DNA of 64,000 nucleotides from Sulfidibacterium sp964549335 (GTDB lineage Bacteria; Bacteroidota; Bacteroidia; Bacteroidales; F082). Positions 32,551 to 41,870 of the stretch are shown piece by piece. The first letter of the stretch is position 1, and every line of letters begins with the position of its first letter. Location: positions 1-64,000 of the forward strand of contig CAZJUQ010000038.1 of assembly GCA_964549335.1 (NCBI GenBank), written 5' to 3'. The notes below the pieces were generated by a model. The model searched no databases, was not told the origin of the DNA, and was given only the letters and a program-made list of their open reading frames with translations. A program made the translations under genes and the position numbers.

Positions 32551-35481
32551 ATGATGAGAATAAAATTTTCACTCCTTTTTTATTTGAATTTAATATTCCT
32601 TGTTTTCCCTTCGTACGGTCAGCAATACAACATTCCGGAAGCCGAAGCGGAACATTGGGCTGATTCGGTTTATAATACTTTGACTCTGGAAGAAAAGATA
32701 GGGCAGTTGATTTTTGTTCGAGCCAACAAACCTTTTAAACCGTACGATAAAAGAATCGACTATTACATAAAAAGGTACAATATAGGCGGAGTAACCTTTT
32801 TCGGCGGTAATCCGCTGGAACAGGCTCTACAAACAAACATATGGAACAATATGGCAAAAACACCGCTTTTCGTAAGCATAGATGCCGAATGGGGATTGGG
32901 AATGAGACTTAAAGGAACTCTTAAATACCCTTTGCAAATGACCCTCGGAGCACAGCAAAACGACACTCTGCTCTATTTAATGGGCAAGCAAATAGGAGAG
33001 CAGTGCAAAAGAATGGGAATACAGATAAATTTCGCCCCCGTCGTTGACGTAAACAGCAACCCCGAAAATCCCGTTATCGGAATGCGTTCGTTCGGCGAAG
33101 ACCCGGAAAAGGTCGCTCATAAAGCCTACTTTTACATCAAAGGAATGCAAGATGCAGGAATTATAGCCTGTGCCAAACATTTTCCTGGACATGGCGACAC
33201 TTATCAGGACTCGCACAAAACTTTGCCCAAAGTAACGGCAAACAAAAAAGAGATATTCAACACGGCTCTATATCCGTACAAATATCTGTTCGATGCAGAA
33301 AATCCGGTCTCGGCGGTTATGGTTGCCCACCTTTCCATCCCCGCTCTGGACAAACGGAAAAATTATCCCGCAACGCTTTCGTATCCCATTGTCACAAAAC
33401 TTTTGAAAAACAAACTTGATTTCAAAGGACTTGTCATTACCGATGCCCTCGACATGAAAGGGGTAACTTTACATTTCGGCAAAGACAAAGTGGGACTCAA
33501 AGCCTTTGAAGCGGGAAACGATATACTGCTTATTCCCGAAGATATTCCTTCAACCGTCGAAAGTATTAAACAAAAAGTTTTGAGCAACAGTATTGCCGAA
33601 ATGAATTTGGAAAAAAGCTGTAAAAAGATTTTGAAATACAAATACTTAACCGGAGTATGGAAACGTCAACCCGTAAAAACCGAAAACTTAACCGACGACT
33701 TGAATAATCCCCGGTATCTACACCTAATCAACGAATTGTTCAGCGGGTCGGTAACGGTTCTTTCAAACCAAAACAATATTATACCTTTTGCCTACGGCGA
33801 TACATCAGCGGTAGCGGTGGTGGTTGTGGGTGACGAAAACACCACCGTTTTTGAACAAACATTAAAAAAATCATTCAATTTAAAAGTGTTCAGACTGCCT
33901 CACGATGCCGGATCTTCCATGTCGGAAAATGTCTTAAAACAACTTGTCAATTATAACAAAGCCGTAATTCTATTTGTAAACACCAACATATTGTCGTCGC
34001 GACGATTCGGTATAACAAAAGAGGATATCGCCTTTGCCGAAAAAGCGGCACGGCAAACCAATGTTATAATAGACATTTTTGCAAGCCCTTATGCACTTGA
34101 CTTTTTTAATAATATCAACTCTTTTAAAGCCGTTATAGTTTCGTATCAAGACAAACCTCAATTGCAAAAAGCATCGGCGGAAGTAATGGCAGGATTGCGC
34201 GGAACCTCCGCCACATTACCCGTTTCAACCGAAAATTTCGATTTGGAAAGCGGTATTGCCATAAAACAAACACGTTTGAGACAAGGAACACCGGAAGAGG
34301 TAGGCGCCAACGTAAAAATACTGCAAAAAATCGACAGTATAGCTTTGCAAGGCATAAAACACAAGGCATTCCCTGGATGCCAGATTCTTGCGGCAAAAGA
34401 CGGTATTATCTTTTACGACAAAACCTTCGGATACCACACTTACGACAAAAATATAAGAGTAAAAAAAACAGACCTCTACGATTTGGCTTCGCTGACCAAA
34501 GTTCTGGCTACAACCCCCGCATTAATGAAACTTGTGGAAACGGGAAAGATTGATATAAACCGCAAACTTTCCGATTATCTTTTTTTTTTGAAAGGTACCA
34601 ATAAAGAAGACCTGACATTCATAAGAGTATTGTCGCATCAGGCAGGACTTAGAAACTGGATTCCATTTTACGAGGAGACAATTTTGCCCGACGGTTCGCT
34701 AAACCCTGCCGTTTTCAACAAAACTATTACCGAAAATTTCCCCGTGAGGGTGGCACAAAACCTTTATATCCAAAAAGATTACCATTACAAAATCTTCCAA
34801 GAAATTATCGATTCCGAAGTGGACGAAAACCCCGAATACAAATACAGCGATTTGGGGTTTTACCTTTTCAAACTTATGATTGAACAAATTGAAAACAAAC
34901 CGTTCGATAAATTTGTTTACGACAATTTTTATAAACCGCTGGGAATAAAAAGACTGACATACAAACCCCGCGACAAATTTCCTTTGAAAAGTTTGATACC
35001 AACCGAAAACGACACCCTTTTTCGCAAACAACAAATTATCGGCGATGTTCACGACCAAGGTGCCGCAATGCTGGGAGGCATCTCGGGACATGCGGGACTC
35101 TTCGGAAATGCTCACGACGTAGCGGTAATGATGCAGATGTTTTTGAACGGCGGAACATACAACGGCAAAAGGGTGCTCGACAAATCAACCATCGACATTT
35201 TTAACCGGCGTTATTTTGCTTACGACGACAACAGGCGGGGACTCGGGTTTGACAAACCCCTGTTGGAATACGAAGAACATAGAACCAACTGCAAAAGCGC
35301 ATCCGACAAAAGTTTCGGACACTCGGGTTTTACGGGCACTTACATGTGGGCAGACCCCGAAAACGGCCTCGTTTACGTCTTTCTCTCAAACCGCGTCTAT
35401 CCCGACATGTACAACTCAACAATTATGGACGAAGATATACGGACAAATATCCACCAACTATTTTACGATTCGCTGAAATAA
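32551..35481 (+). CDS. NagZ-type GH3 hexosaminidase fused to a beta-lactamase-like domain
   Basis: A 976-residue exported protein. A signal peptide ends near 'PSYGQ'. Residues ~35-380 are glycoside hydrolase family 3 of the NagZ type, with 'AKHFPGHGD' (209-216) and the DSH motif just after (His/Asp acid-base dyad), and a probable nucleophile Asp in 'ITDALDMKG'. A middle region resembles the GH3 C-terminal domain. Residues ~600-976 are a serine beta-lactamase/penicillin-binding fold with S647-L-T-K650, 'YSDLG' and 'FGHSGFTG'. It probably removes GlcNAc from peptidoglycan fragments in the periplasm, with a DD-peptidase or esterase partner domain. A TTG six codons upstream is a weaker alternative start. 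Confidence 0.88.
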   Translation: MMRIKFSLLFYLNLIFLVFPSYGQQYNIPEAEAEHWADSVYNTLTLEEKIGQLIFVRANKPFKPYDKRIDYYIKRYNIGGVTFFGGNPLEQALQTNIWNNMAKTPLFVSIDAEWGLGMRLKGTLKYPLQMTLGAQQNDTLLYLMGKQIGEQCKRMGIQINFAPVVDVNSNPENPVIGMRSFGEDPEKVAHKAYFYIKGMQDAGIIACAKHFPGHGDTYQDSHKTLPKVTANKKEIFNTALYPYKYLFDAENPVSAVMVAHLSIPALDKRKNYPATLSYPIVTKLLKNKLDFKGLVITDALDMKGVTLHFGKDKVGLKAFEAGNDILLIPEDIPSTVESIKQKVLSNSIAEMNLEKSCKKILKYKYLTGVWKRQPVKTENLTDDLNNPRYLHLINELFSGSVTVLSNQNNIIPFAYGDTSAVAVVVVGDENTTVFEQTLKKSFNLKVFRLPHDAGSSMSENVLKQLVNYNKAVILFVNTNILSSRRFGITKEDIAFAEKAARQTNVIIDIFASPYALDFFNNINSFKAVIVSYQDKPQLQKASAEVMAGLRGTSATLPVSTENFDLESGIAIKQTRLRQGTPEEVGANVKILQKIDSIALQGIKHKAFPGCQILAAKDGIIFYDKTFGYHTYDKNIRVKKTDLYDLASLTKVLATTPALMKLVETGKIDINRKLSDYLFFLKGTNKEDLTFIRVLSHQAGLRNWIPFYEETILPDGSLNPAVFNKTITENFPVRVAQNLYIQKDYHYKIFQEIIDSEVDENPEYKYSDLGFYLFKLMIEQIENKPFDKFVYDNFYKPLGIKRLTYKPRDKFPLKSLIPTENDTLFRKQQIIGDVHDQGAAMLGGISGHAGLFGNAHDVAVMMQMFLNGGTYNGKRVLDKSTIDIFNRRYFAYDDNRRGLGFDKPLLEYEEHRTNCKSASDKSFGHSGFTGTYMWADPENGLVYVFLSNRVYPDMYNSTIMDEDIRTNIHQLFYDSLK

Positions 35482-35707
35482 AACCATGGCGGATAACAAT
35501 TTTTAAAAAAAAATTTCAATCCGGTACAACTTTTTGCCAAAAAACCTGTTACCTAAATATAACACTTCTATTGCACTTTTACGGAATACGGAATACAATT
35601 TGAAAACAAACAACTTTTAAGCTCAAACATTTGAATTGATAAAATATAAATGGCTTTTTAATCATTGGAATATTCTTTATTTCGTGGTTAAAATTTCATT
35701 TGACAAC

Positions 35708-35750
35708 AAAGCGGTTCATGCATTAGGGGGTTTTGCAAAACCGCTTTTTA
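35708..35750 (+). terminator. Intrinsic terminator before the DUF4249 gene
   Basis: AAAGCGGTT (35708-35716) pairs perfectly with AACCGCTTT (35739-35747), followed by TTTA. It is 227 bp after the NagZ fusion stop and only 28 bp before the next start codon, so it may also act as an attenuator for the DUF4249/TonB operon. Confidence 0.65.
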
Positions 35751-35777
35751 TTCAAACAATTACAAAATATTAAACGC

Positions 35778-36716
35778 ATGAAATTTAGAAGATTAAGTTT
35801 TGTTTTTATTCCTGCATTAATAATATTGTCGGGATGCGTAAAAATTCTCAACGAAGATTTAACATCAAAAGAGAAAAGACTTGTATTGAATGCAGCTGTT
35901 GGCAGCGACAGTGTTTTTACGGTAAATCTCAGCCACACTTTTAACATTTTTGCCGATGAAAGTGCAAACAATTTACCATTTATCGACGGGGCAACGGTAA
36001 AGCTTTACGAAAACGGAAATTTTATTGTCAAATTGGAGAATACAGGAAACGGATATTATCGTTACGACGGCTTCTTTCCTGTAATGGGAAAAGAATACAC
36101 GGTAACGGCATCGTACGGGGGATACAAAACCATTGAGGCAAAAACCTCAATTCCACAAAAAGTTCCCATCGCCTCTTTCGACACCACCACCGTCACGCAA
36201 AGCTACGACTATGGCAATCAAATAATAGCAAACATAAAATATAACGACCCGCCCGGCGTGCAAAATTTTTACATGCTGAGCTGTTATGTGAAAAACAAAT
36301 CGCCCGAAGGAGAATATGTCTGGTACAAAAACGATCTTTGGGTGTCAGAAACAAGCAAACTGCTTTTCGATAACGATAACGGCGATATTCTATGGAGCGA
36401 CAAATACAGCGACGGAAAAGAGGTAACCCTGGATATAGGTTTTGCGTTTTGGTATCCGGAAGGACGCAACACCACTGAAACCGACACCTTAAAATACATA
36501 TTCCAATTCAAATCCATAACCAAAGAGTTTTACACATATTTGAAATCGTTAAATGTATATTACGAAACAGGAGGTGCCGACGACCCTTTTGTAGAACCGG
36601 TGGTTATTTACTCCAATGTTGACAACGGATACGGCATATTGGGAGGTTACAGCCAAGATACGGCCGGATTCACTCTTATTAATGTTTACGGCGACAGGAA
36701 AGGAGGCGGCAAATGA
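35778..36716 (+). CDS. DUF4249 lipoprotein
   Basis: A 312-residue lipoprotein: 'ALIILSGCVK' gives a lipobox with the Cys near residue 20. The ATG at 35778 places it directly before the signal; an upstream in-frame ATG would add 15 residues with no signal character. DUF4249 proteins are Bacteroidota cell-surface lipoproteins with an immunoglobulin-like N-terminal part ('EDLTSKEKRLVLNAAVG', 'DGATVKLYENG') and are usually encoded next to TonB-dependent receptors. Here the stop overlaps the receptor start by 4 bp, so the two act together, perhaps as a SusD-like lid or ligand-binding partner (inference). Confidence 0.82.
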   Translation: MKFRRLSFVFIPALIILSGCVKILNEDLTSKEKRLVLNAAVGSDSVFTVNLSHTFNIFADESANNLPFIDGATVKLYENGNFIVKLENTGNGYYRYDGFFPVMGKEYTVTASYGGYKTIEAKTSIPQKVPIASFDTTTVTQSYDYGNQIIANIKYNDPPGVQNFYMLSCYVKNKSPEGEYVWYKNDLWVSETSKLLFDNDNGDILWSDKYSDGKEVTLDIGFAFWYPEGRNTTETDTLKYIFQFKSITKEFYTYLKSLNVYYETGGADDPFVEPVVIYSNVDNGYGILGGYSQDTAGFTLINVYGDRKGGGK

Positions 36717-39121
36717 AAAGGGCGTTATTGACATTACAGATAATTTTGGCATTCGGCATTTCGTTGTCGGCTCAAAAATATACGGTATCGGGGTTCGTTT
36801 CGGATGCCTCCAACGGAGAAAAACTGTTGGGAACCAATGTTTACAACTCTAAAACATACGAGGGTACCGTCACAAATGCCTATGGATTTTACAGTTTGAC
36901 ACAACCAGCCGGAGAAGTGGAAATAAAATACTCGTTTGTGGGGTATCAACCCGTTACGGTGAAAATGAACCTGCAAAAAGATACGGTAATAAACATCGAA
37001 TTGCAACCCACCATTGAATTGGAAGAGGTGGAAATAAAATCAAATTCCATAGCAAAACGCCTTGAAAGTTCGCAAATGAGCGTTACCGAACTTTCGATGA
37101 ATACCGTTAAAAAACTTCCCGTATTTTTCGGCGAAACGGATATTATAAAAACCATTCAACTGCTTCCCGGAGTACAATCGGGAACGGAAGGAACAAGCGG
37201 GTTGTATGTTCGCGGAGGCGGTCCCGACGAAAACCTAATATTGTTGGACGGGGTGCCCGTTTACAATGTAAACCACCTGTTCGGCTTCTTTTCGGTATTC
37301 AATGCCGATGCTCTTAATACCGTTACCCTTGTTAAAGGAGGCTTTCCGGCACGCTACGGAGGACGCTTGTCGTCGGTACTCGATATAAGAATGAAAGAGG
37401 GCAACCTGAAAGAGTTTCACGGCGAAGGCTCCGTGGGACTCATAGCTTCAAAACTAACCCTCGAAGGTCCTATTGTCAAAGATAAATCATCGTTTATTGT
37501 TTCGGCACGCAGAACCTATATCGACATCCTTGCATACCCTTTTATGGTTATTTACAACAAGGCCAATAATGACGGCGAATCTTTTTACGGCGGGTACTAC
37601 TTCTACGATTTAAACGGTAAGGTGAACTATAAATTCTCGGAAAAAAGCCGCCTCTATTTAAGTGCATACCTCGGCAACGACAAAGCCTTTGCCAAAAGCA
37701 AATACCAAAACACCAACTATCTCGACAACGAATATTTTAAACTGAGGTGGGGAAATATAACCACATCTTTGCGCTGGAATTATGTTTTCAACAAAAAACT
37801 ATTTGCCAATGTACGCGGCTCATATACCAGATACAAATTCCTTATAGGTTCCGAGTACGAAAGTAAATCGCCCAAATATTACGAATATCTGAATTTCGAC
37901 TACTTTTCGGGAATAGACGATGTTGCCGGCGCTGTCGATTTCGATTACGTACCCGTTCCCAACCATTATATCAGGTTTGGCTTCAGCAACATATACCATA
38001 CTTTCAAACCGGGTATAAACGCTTATAAATATAATGAAAACGAACAGTCGCAAGACAATATTTCCATTGACACCACATTCGGCAATTCAAACATTTACGC
38101 CAACGAGATGGATGCTTATCTGGAAGATGATTTTTCGTTGGGAAGCAGACTTAAACTTAACCTCGGGATACACGCTTCGGGATTTTATGTTAAAAACAAA
38201 TTTTATCACTCCTTTCAACCCAGGGCATCAATGCGTTTTATCACAAACGAAAACCTCTCGTTAAAAGTCTCATATGCAGCAATGTCGCAATACATCCATC
38301 TTTTATCAAATACATCAATAGGCATGCCCACCGACCTTTGGGTACCGGTTACCGATACCATAAAGCCCATGAAATCGCAACAGGTGGCGGGCGGAGCAGT
38401 GTACAACCTGAACAACATGTTCGAAATAAGTCTGGAAGGATATTACAAATGGATGGATAATCTGATTACTTACAAACCCGGTGCCTCCTATTTGCAAGTT
38501 GACAAAAGCTGGCAACAAATGGTTACCACAGGCAAAGGCTGGAGTTACGGCGCCGAACTGCTGGTTAGAAAAGATGCGGGTAAATTGACGGGGTGGATTG
38601 GATATACCCTGTCGTGGTCGTGGCGGCAATTCGACGAAGTCAGCCCCGTAAAATATCCCTATCACTACGACAGACGGCACGACATCTCCATTGTTGCAAC
38701 ATACAAGGTAAACGACAAGTTCGACTTTGGCGCAACTTGGGTATTCGGTACCGGATATCCCGTAACACTGCCATACGACAAATATATTGCCCTTGACAAT
38801 TATAAAGGATATCTGGGAAACACAACCAATAACGGTTTCCCTAACCTGCCTTACATCGACAATATAAAAGAGCGCAACAACTACCGCACACCCTCGTATC
38901 ACAGGCTCGATTTGGGTTTCAATTTCCATAAAAAGACAAAATGGGGAGAACGAACTTGGAGTGTGGGAATTTATAACGCCTACTTCAGGCAAAACCCTTT
39001 CTTCCTTTACATCGATTACAACTATGAACATTATAACGGCGAAGGCGAACCCAAGAAGGTTCTTAAACAGGTAAGCCTCTTCCCCGGTATCCCTTACGTC
39101 TCTTACAATTTTAAATTTTAA
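36713..39121 (+). CDS. TonB-dependent outer-membrane receptor
   Basis: An 802-residue receptor. Signal peptide (residues ~1-20), a carboxypeptidase-like regulatory domain ('VSGFVSDASNGEKLLGTNVY', residues ~22-105), a plug domain ('DIIKTIQLLPGVQSG', 'LYVRGGGPDENLILLDGVPVY') and a large beta-barrel ending 'VSYNFKF' with the usual C-terminal aromatic residue. It imports an unknown ligand with TonB energy. It lacks a SusD partner; the overlapping DUF4249 lipoprotein gene is its likely companion. Confidence 0.92.
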   Translation: MKRALLTLQIILAFGISLSAQKYTVSGFVSDASNGEKLLGTNVYNSKTYEGTVTNAYGFYSLTQPAGEVEIKYSFVGYQPVTVKMNLQKDTVINIELQPTIELEEVEIKSNSIAKRLESSQMSVTELSMNTVKKLPVFFGETDIIKTIQLLPGVQSGTEGTSGLYVRGGGPDENLILLDGVPVYNVNHLFGFFSVFNADALNTVTLVKGGFPARYGGRLSSVLDIRMKEGNLKEFHGEGSVGLIASKLTLEGPIVKDKSSFIVSARRTYIDILAYPFMVIYNKANNDGESFYGGYYFYDLNGKVNYKFSEKSRLYLSAYLGNDKAFAKSKYQNTNYLDNEYFKLRWGNITTSLRWNYVFNKKLFANVRGSYTRYKFLIGSEYESKSPKYYEYLNFDYFSGIDDVAGAVDFDYVPVPNHYIRFGFSNIYHTFKPGINAYKYNENEQSQDNISIDTTFGNSNIYANEMDAYLEDDFSLGSRLKLNLGIHASGFYVKNKFYHSFQPRASMRFITNENLSLKVSYAAMSQYIHLLSNTSIGMPTDLWVPVTDTIKPMKSQQVAGGAVYNLNNMFEISLEGYYKWMDNLITYKPGASYLQVDKSWQQMVTTGKGWSYGAELLVRKDAGKLTGWIGYTLSWSWRQFDEVSPVKYPYHYDRRHDISIVATYKVNDKFDFGATWVFGTGYPVTLPYDKYIALDNYKGYLGNTTNNGFPNLPYIDNIKERNNYRTPSYHRLDLGFNFHKKTKWGERTWSVGIYNAYFRQNPFFLYIDYNYEHYNGEGEPKKVLKQVSLFPGIPYVSYNFKF

Positions 39122-39195
39122 TTGCAACCCGGACAAACCCTCCAGCCTGTCTCAACAACACATGAACGAATAACTAAACATAATTTCAAAGCCTG

Positions 39196-39741
39196 ATGAT
39201 TAAAAAAAATATAGCTGTTCTTGTCGCATCAATAACATTTGTGACATTTAACTTAACAGGACAAAATATAATTGAAAACAAAAAAATATTCATAACGGAA
39301 GAATTTGCCACTCTCGACGCTCTTTTATCCCAATTCAAAGGAAACTTTGTTTACATTGATTTTTGGGCTTCGTGGTGTTCGCCATGTTTAAACGAGTTGA
39401 AACACGATACCGCATTAGATGCCTTTTTCGAAAAAAACAACATTGTCAGACTTTATATTGCCGTGGAAAAAAGAACCGACAACAACAAAGAGAAAAGGTT
39501 AAGTGCCGGCAAATGGAGAACTCTGGTAAATAAAAACAACCTTACGGGATACAACTACTACACACAAAACCGCAGCCCTTTTATGAGCAATGTTTATAAC
39601 AGCGTAATGGGAAAATTATCATTACCGAGATTTATGATTGTTGACAAAAATGGAACCGTAATTGTAAAAAAGGCCAAAAGACCAAGTCAAAAAAAGAAAC
39701 TAATAAAACAACTAAACAAATGTATGCACAAAACAAATTAG
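39196..39741 (+). CDS. Thioredoxin-like (TlpA/ResA-type) protein
   Basis: A 181-residue exported thioredoxin-fold protein with an N-terminal hydrophobic signal. The active site is 'FWASWCSPC' with C61 and C64. 'LPRFMIVDKNGTVI' carries the conserved cis-Pro. It is likely a periplasmic thiol-disulfide oxidoreductase. It lies 74 bp after the TonB receptor gene and may be in the same operon; the basic, Lys-rich tail is unusual but short. Confidence 0.85.
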   Translation: MIKKNIAVLVASITFVTFNLTGQNIIENKKIFITEEFATLDALLSQFKGNFVYIDFWASWCSPCLNELKHDTALDAFFEKNNIVRLYIAVEKRTDNNKEKRLSAGKWRTLVNKNNLTGYNYYTQNRSPFMSNVYNSVMGKLSLPRFMIVDKNGTVIVKKAKRPSQKKKLIKQLNKCMHKTN

Positions 39742-39892
39742 CTGCGGCCAAATACCCTTTCCAAATAAATAACTTTATAAAATACTACAATGAAACATTA
39801 TCTCCTTCTTCGCAAAGCGGTACTTTATACCATACTGAAACAATTTTTGTTTACGAAACCCGGCAATATCAACAACATTTTTTTTGAAAGCG

Positions 39893-40615
39893 TTACTCCG
39901 CCACAACTTTATACCCTTTTACAACAGGCACCACCTGCGATATATCTATCGAAAAAGTATATTTCAAAAGTTCTTCGTCCACAAGATTGCGCAATCTTCT
40001 CCGGTGCGACGACTGTTCAATGTATTCAATAATATTCTCTTTGGCTTTTCTCCACTGGTCTATCGACATTGTGGTGGAGTCGTCGTCGGTAACAAAACCG
40101 TATTCCGACATTAATATTTCCGACAACGCACCCGCAAACAGGGAATCCTCCATATTCACCTTGTTTTTCCAGCCGGCACAAAAAATAACCACATTTTTAT
40201 TATCGTCGGCCAGCCACTTTGCCACCGCTCCAAGATTTATAAAAGAACCTATTATTATCTTTTTTGCTTTATCGGCACGTTTTATGGCTTTGGTTCCGTT
40301 GGTTGTGGAATAGACAATCTCTTTACCTTTAAATTCGGGTTTGAAAAAAGCCGTCGCCGAATTTCCGATATGGGCAAAGCGCACTTTATGACCGTTACGT
40401 TCGGCGGCTACAATGTATCCCAAACGTTTCATAAAACGTGCATGGCGTATCCTTTTAACAGGAATAATGGCTTTTATTCCGTAGTCGAGTGCACCGCAAA
40501 TAGAGGTCGTTGCCCTGAAAATATCAACAATAACAACATTAAAGGGCTCTTTGGTGAGTTTACTTTTATATAAACCCGGGGCGAGAACTACCTCTATCGT
40601 AGGTTTTTGCTCCAT
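39893..40615 (-). CDS. comB: 2-phosphosulfolactate phosphatase (ComB family)
   Basis: A 240-residue ComB-family protein. Signatures are 'VVIVDIFRATTSICGALDYG' near the N-terminus, 'STTNGTKAI', 'CAGWKNKVNMEDSLFAGA' and 'DDDSTTMS'. Characterised ComB removes phosphate from 2-phospho-3-sulfolactate on the way to coenzyme M in methanogens. In Bacteroidota, which make no coenzyme M, its role is unclear; sulfolactate or sulfonolipid metabolism is possible. It follows gcvT by 14 bp on the same strand, so the two are co-transcribed, although no metabolic link is obvious. Confidence 0.88.
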   Translation of the reverse strand: MEQKPTIEVVLAPGLYKSKLTKEPFNVVIVDIFRATTSICGALDYGIKAIIPVKRIRHARFMKRLGYIVAAERNGHKVRFAHIGNSATAFFKPEFKGKEIVYSTTNGTKAIKRADKAKKIIIGSFINLGAVAKWLADDNKNVVIFCAGWKNKVNMEDSLFAGALSEILMSEYGFVTDDDSTTMSIDQWRKAKENIIEYIEQSSHRRRLRNLVDEELLKYTFSIDISQVVPVVKGYKVVAE

Positions 40616-40629
40616 AAACAGCTTATTTT

Positions 40630-41724
40630 TTATCCTTTGTAAAACGGCGGACGGGTAACCGTTGCTTTCAGGGTTTTATTGCGCACTTGAATATAAATAA
40701 CAGAACCCTCTTTCCAGTAAGGTTTATCTATATATGCCATTCCGATACCTTTGTGCAACATTGGCGACATGGTGCCCGAAGTAACCTTTCCCGTTACATT
40801 TCCCTCTTCGTCCGTCACATTGTATCCGTGACGCGGAACACCCCTCTCTTCCAACACAAAACCTTTCAAACGGCGGGGCACTCCGTTGGCTTTTTGTTCT
40901 TCAAAACGTTTTCTGTCAATAAAGTCGTTGCCGTCAACAAATTTGGTAATCCAACCCAACCCTGCCGCTATGGGTGATGTTGTGTCGTCTATATCGTTTC
41001 CGTAAAGGCAAAATCCCGCTTCAAGGCGCAAAGTATCACGCGCACCGAGACCAATGGGTTTTATTCCGTACTCTTTGCCTGCTTCCAAAACGGCTTTGTA
41101 AATCTTAACGGCTTTTTCGTTGGGCATATATATTTCGCACCCTCCCGAACCGGTATATCCCGTAGTTGAAAAAATAATATCCTTCTCACCTGCAAATTCC
41201 AATACCTTAAAAGTATAATATTCCATATCTTCAACGGGTTCGGAAGTCAATTTCTGCATCGCTTTCAACGCCAACGGCCCTTGAACGGCAAGTTGCGAAT
41301 AACTGTCCGAAGCATTGGTAAGCTTAACTCCCCTGTCGTTATATTTGTTTACGTGAGCCCAATCTTTTTCTATGTTCGAAGCGTTTACCACAAGCAGATA
41401 CCTCTCTCTTGAAAAACGGTACACAAGCAAGTCGTCAACAATTCCCCCGTTTCCGTTCGGAAAACAACTGTATTGAACTTTCCCGTCATAAAGTGCCGCA
41501 ACGTCATTGGTGGTGAGTTTCTGAACCAGTTCAAAAGCACCTTCGCCTTCAACCCAAAATTCACCCATATGCGAAACATCGAAAACTCCTACTTTTTTCC
41601 TTACTGTTTCGTGCTCTATATTTATTCCTTCAAATTGAACCGGCATATCAAAGCCTGCAAATTCAACCATTTTGGCACCCATTTGACGGTGCATGGCATT
41701 TAACGCTGTTGTTTTCATCATCAT
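40630..41724 (-). CDS. gcvT: Glycine cleavage system T protein (aminomethyltransferase)
   Basis: A 364-residue GcvT, which transfers the methylene group from the aminomethyl-lipoyl H protein to tetrahydrofolate. Visible family segments: 'VGVFDVSHMGEFWVEG', 'GARDTLRLEAGFCLYG' (with the folate-site Asp) and 'VTSGTMSPMLHKGIGMAY'. Three ATGs in a row open the gene; any could be used. Other glycine cleavage genes (gcvP, gcvH) are not in the window. A TACTTTTG element lies just upstream. Confidence 0.95.
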   Translation of the reverse strand: MMMKTTALNAMHRQMGAKMVEFAGFDMPVQFEGINIEHETVRKKVGVFDVSHMGEFWVEGEGAFELVQKLTTNDVAALYDGKVQYSCFPNGNGGIVDDLLVYRFSRERYLLVVNASNIEKDWAHVNKYNDRGVKLTNASDSYSQLAVQGPLALKAMQKLTSEPVEDMEYYTFKVLEFAGEKDIIFSTTGYTGSGGCEIYMPNEKAVKIYKAVLEAGKEYGIKPIGLGARDTLRLEAGFCLYGNDIDDTTSPIAAGLGWITKFVDGNDFIDRKRFEEQKANGVPRRLKGFVLEERGVPRHGYNVTDEEGNVTGKVTSGTMSPMLHKGIGMAYIDKPYWKEGSVIYIQVRNKTLKATVTRPPFYKG

Positions 41725-41738
41725 ATTTTTTAGTGCGA

Positions 41739-41746
41739 CAAAAGTA
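41739..41746 (-). promoter_or_regulatory. -7 element of gcvT-comB
   Basis: On the minus strand TACTTTTG (exact TAnnTTTG), 14 bp before the first gcvT ATG. No clear -33 box. Confidence 0.4.
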
Positions 41747-41836
41747 AAAAATCTAACGGTTTTGATATTTTATTACATGTAATATTGAATGCAACTAAAT
41801 AATAACATCTTTTTTACGTTTTATTAAAATATTTCC

Positions 41837-41844
41837 TACTTTTG
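41837..41844 (+). promoter_or_regulatory. -7 element of the barrel gene
   Basis: TACTTTTG (exact TAnnTTTG), 26 bp before the ATG at 41871. Confidence 0.45.
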
Positions 41845-41870
41845 ATTTGAAATTTAAAAAAGAGATTATC

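Noticed and set aside
38315..39136. Long minus-strand open frame (273 codons) opposite the TonB receptor
   Set aside because: The receptor frame has clear domains throughout; the antisense frame shows low-complexity Val/Ile/Phe-rich text and no recognisable motif.
39790..40032. Plus-strand 80-codon frame overlapping the 3' end of comB
   Set aside because: It has a signal-like start but overlaps the conserved comB C-terminus and shows no homology or coding texture.
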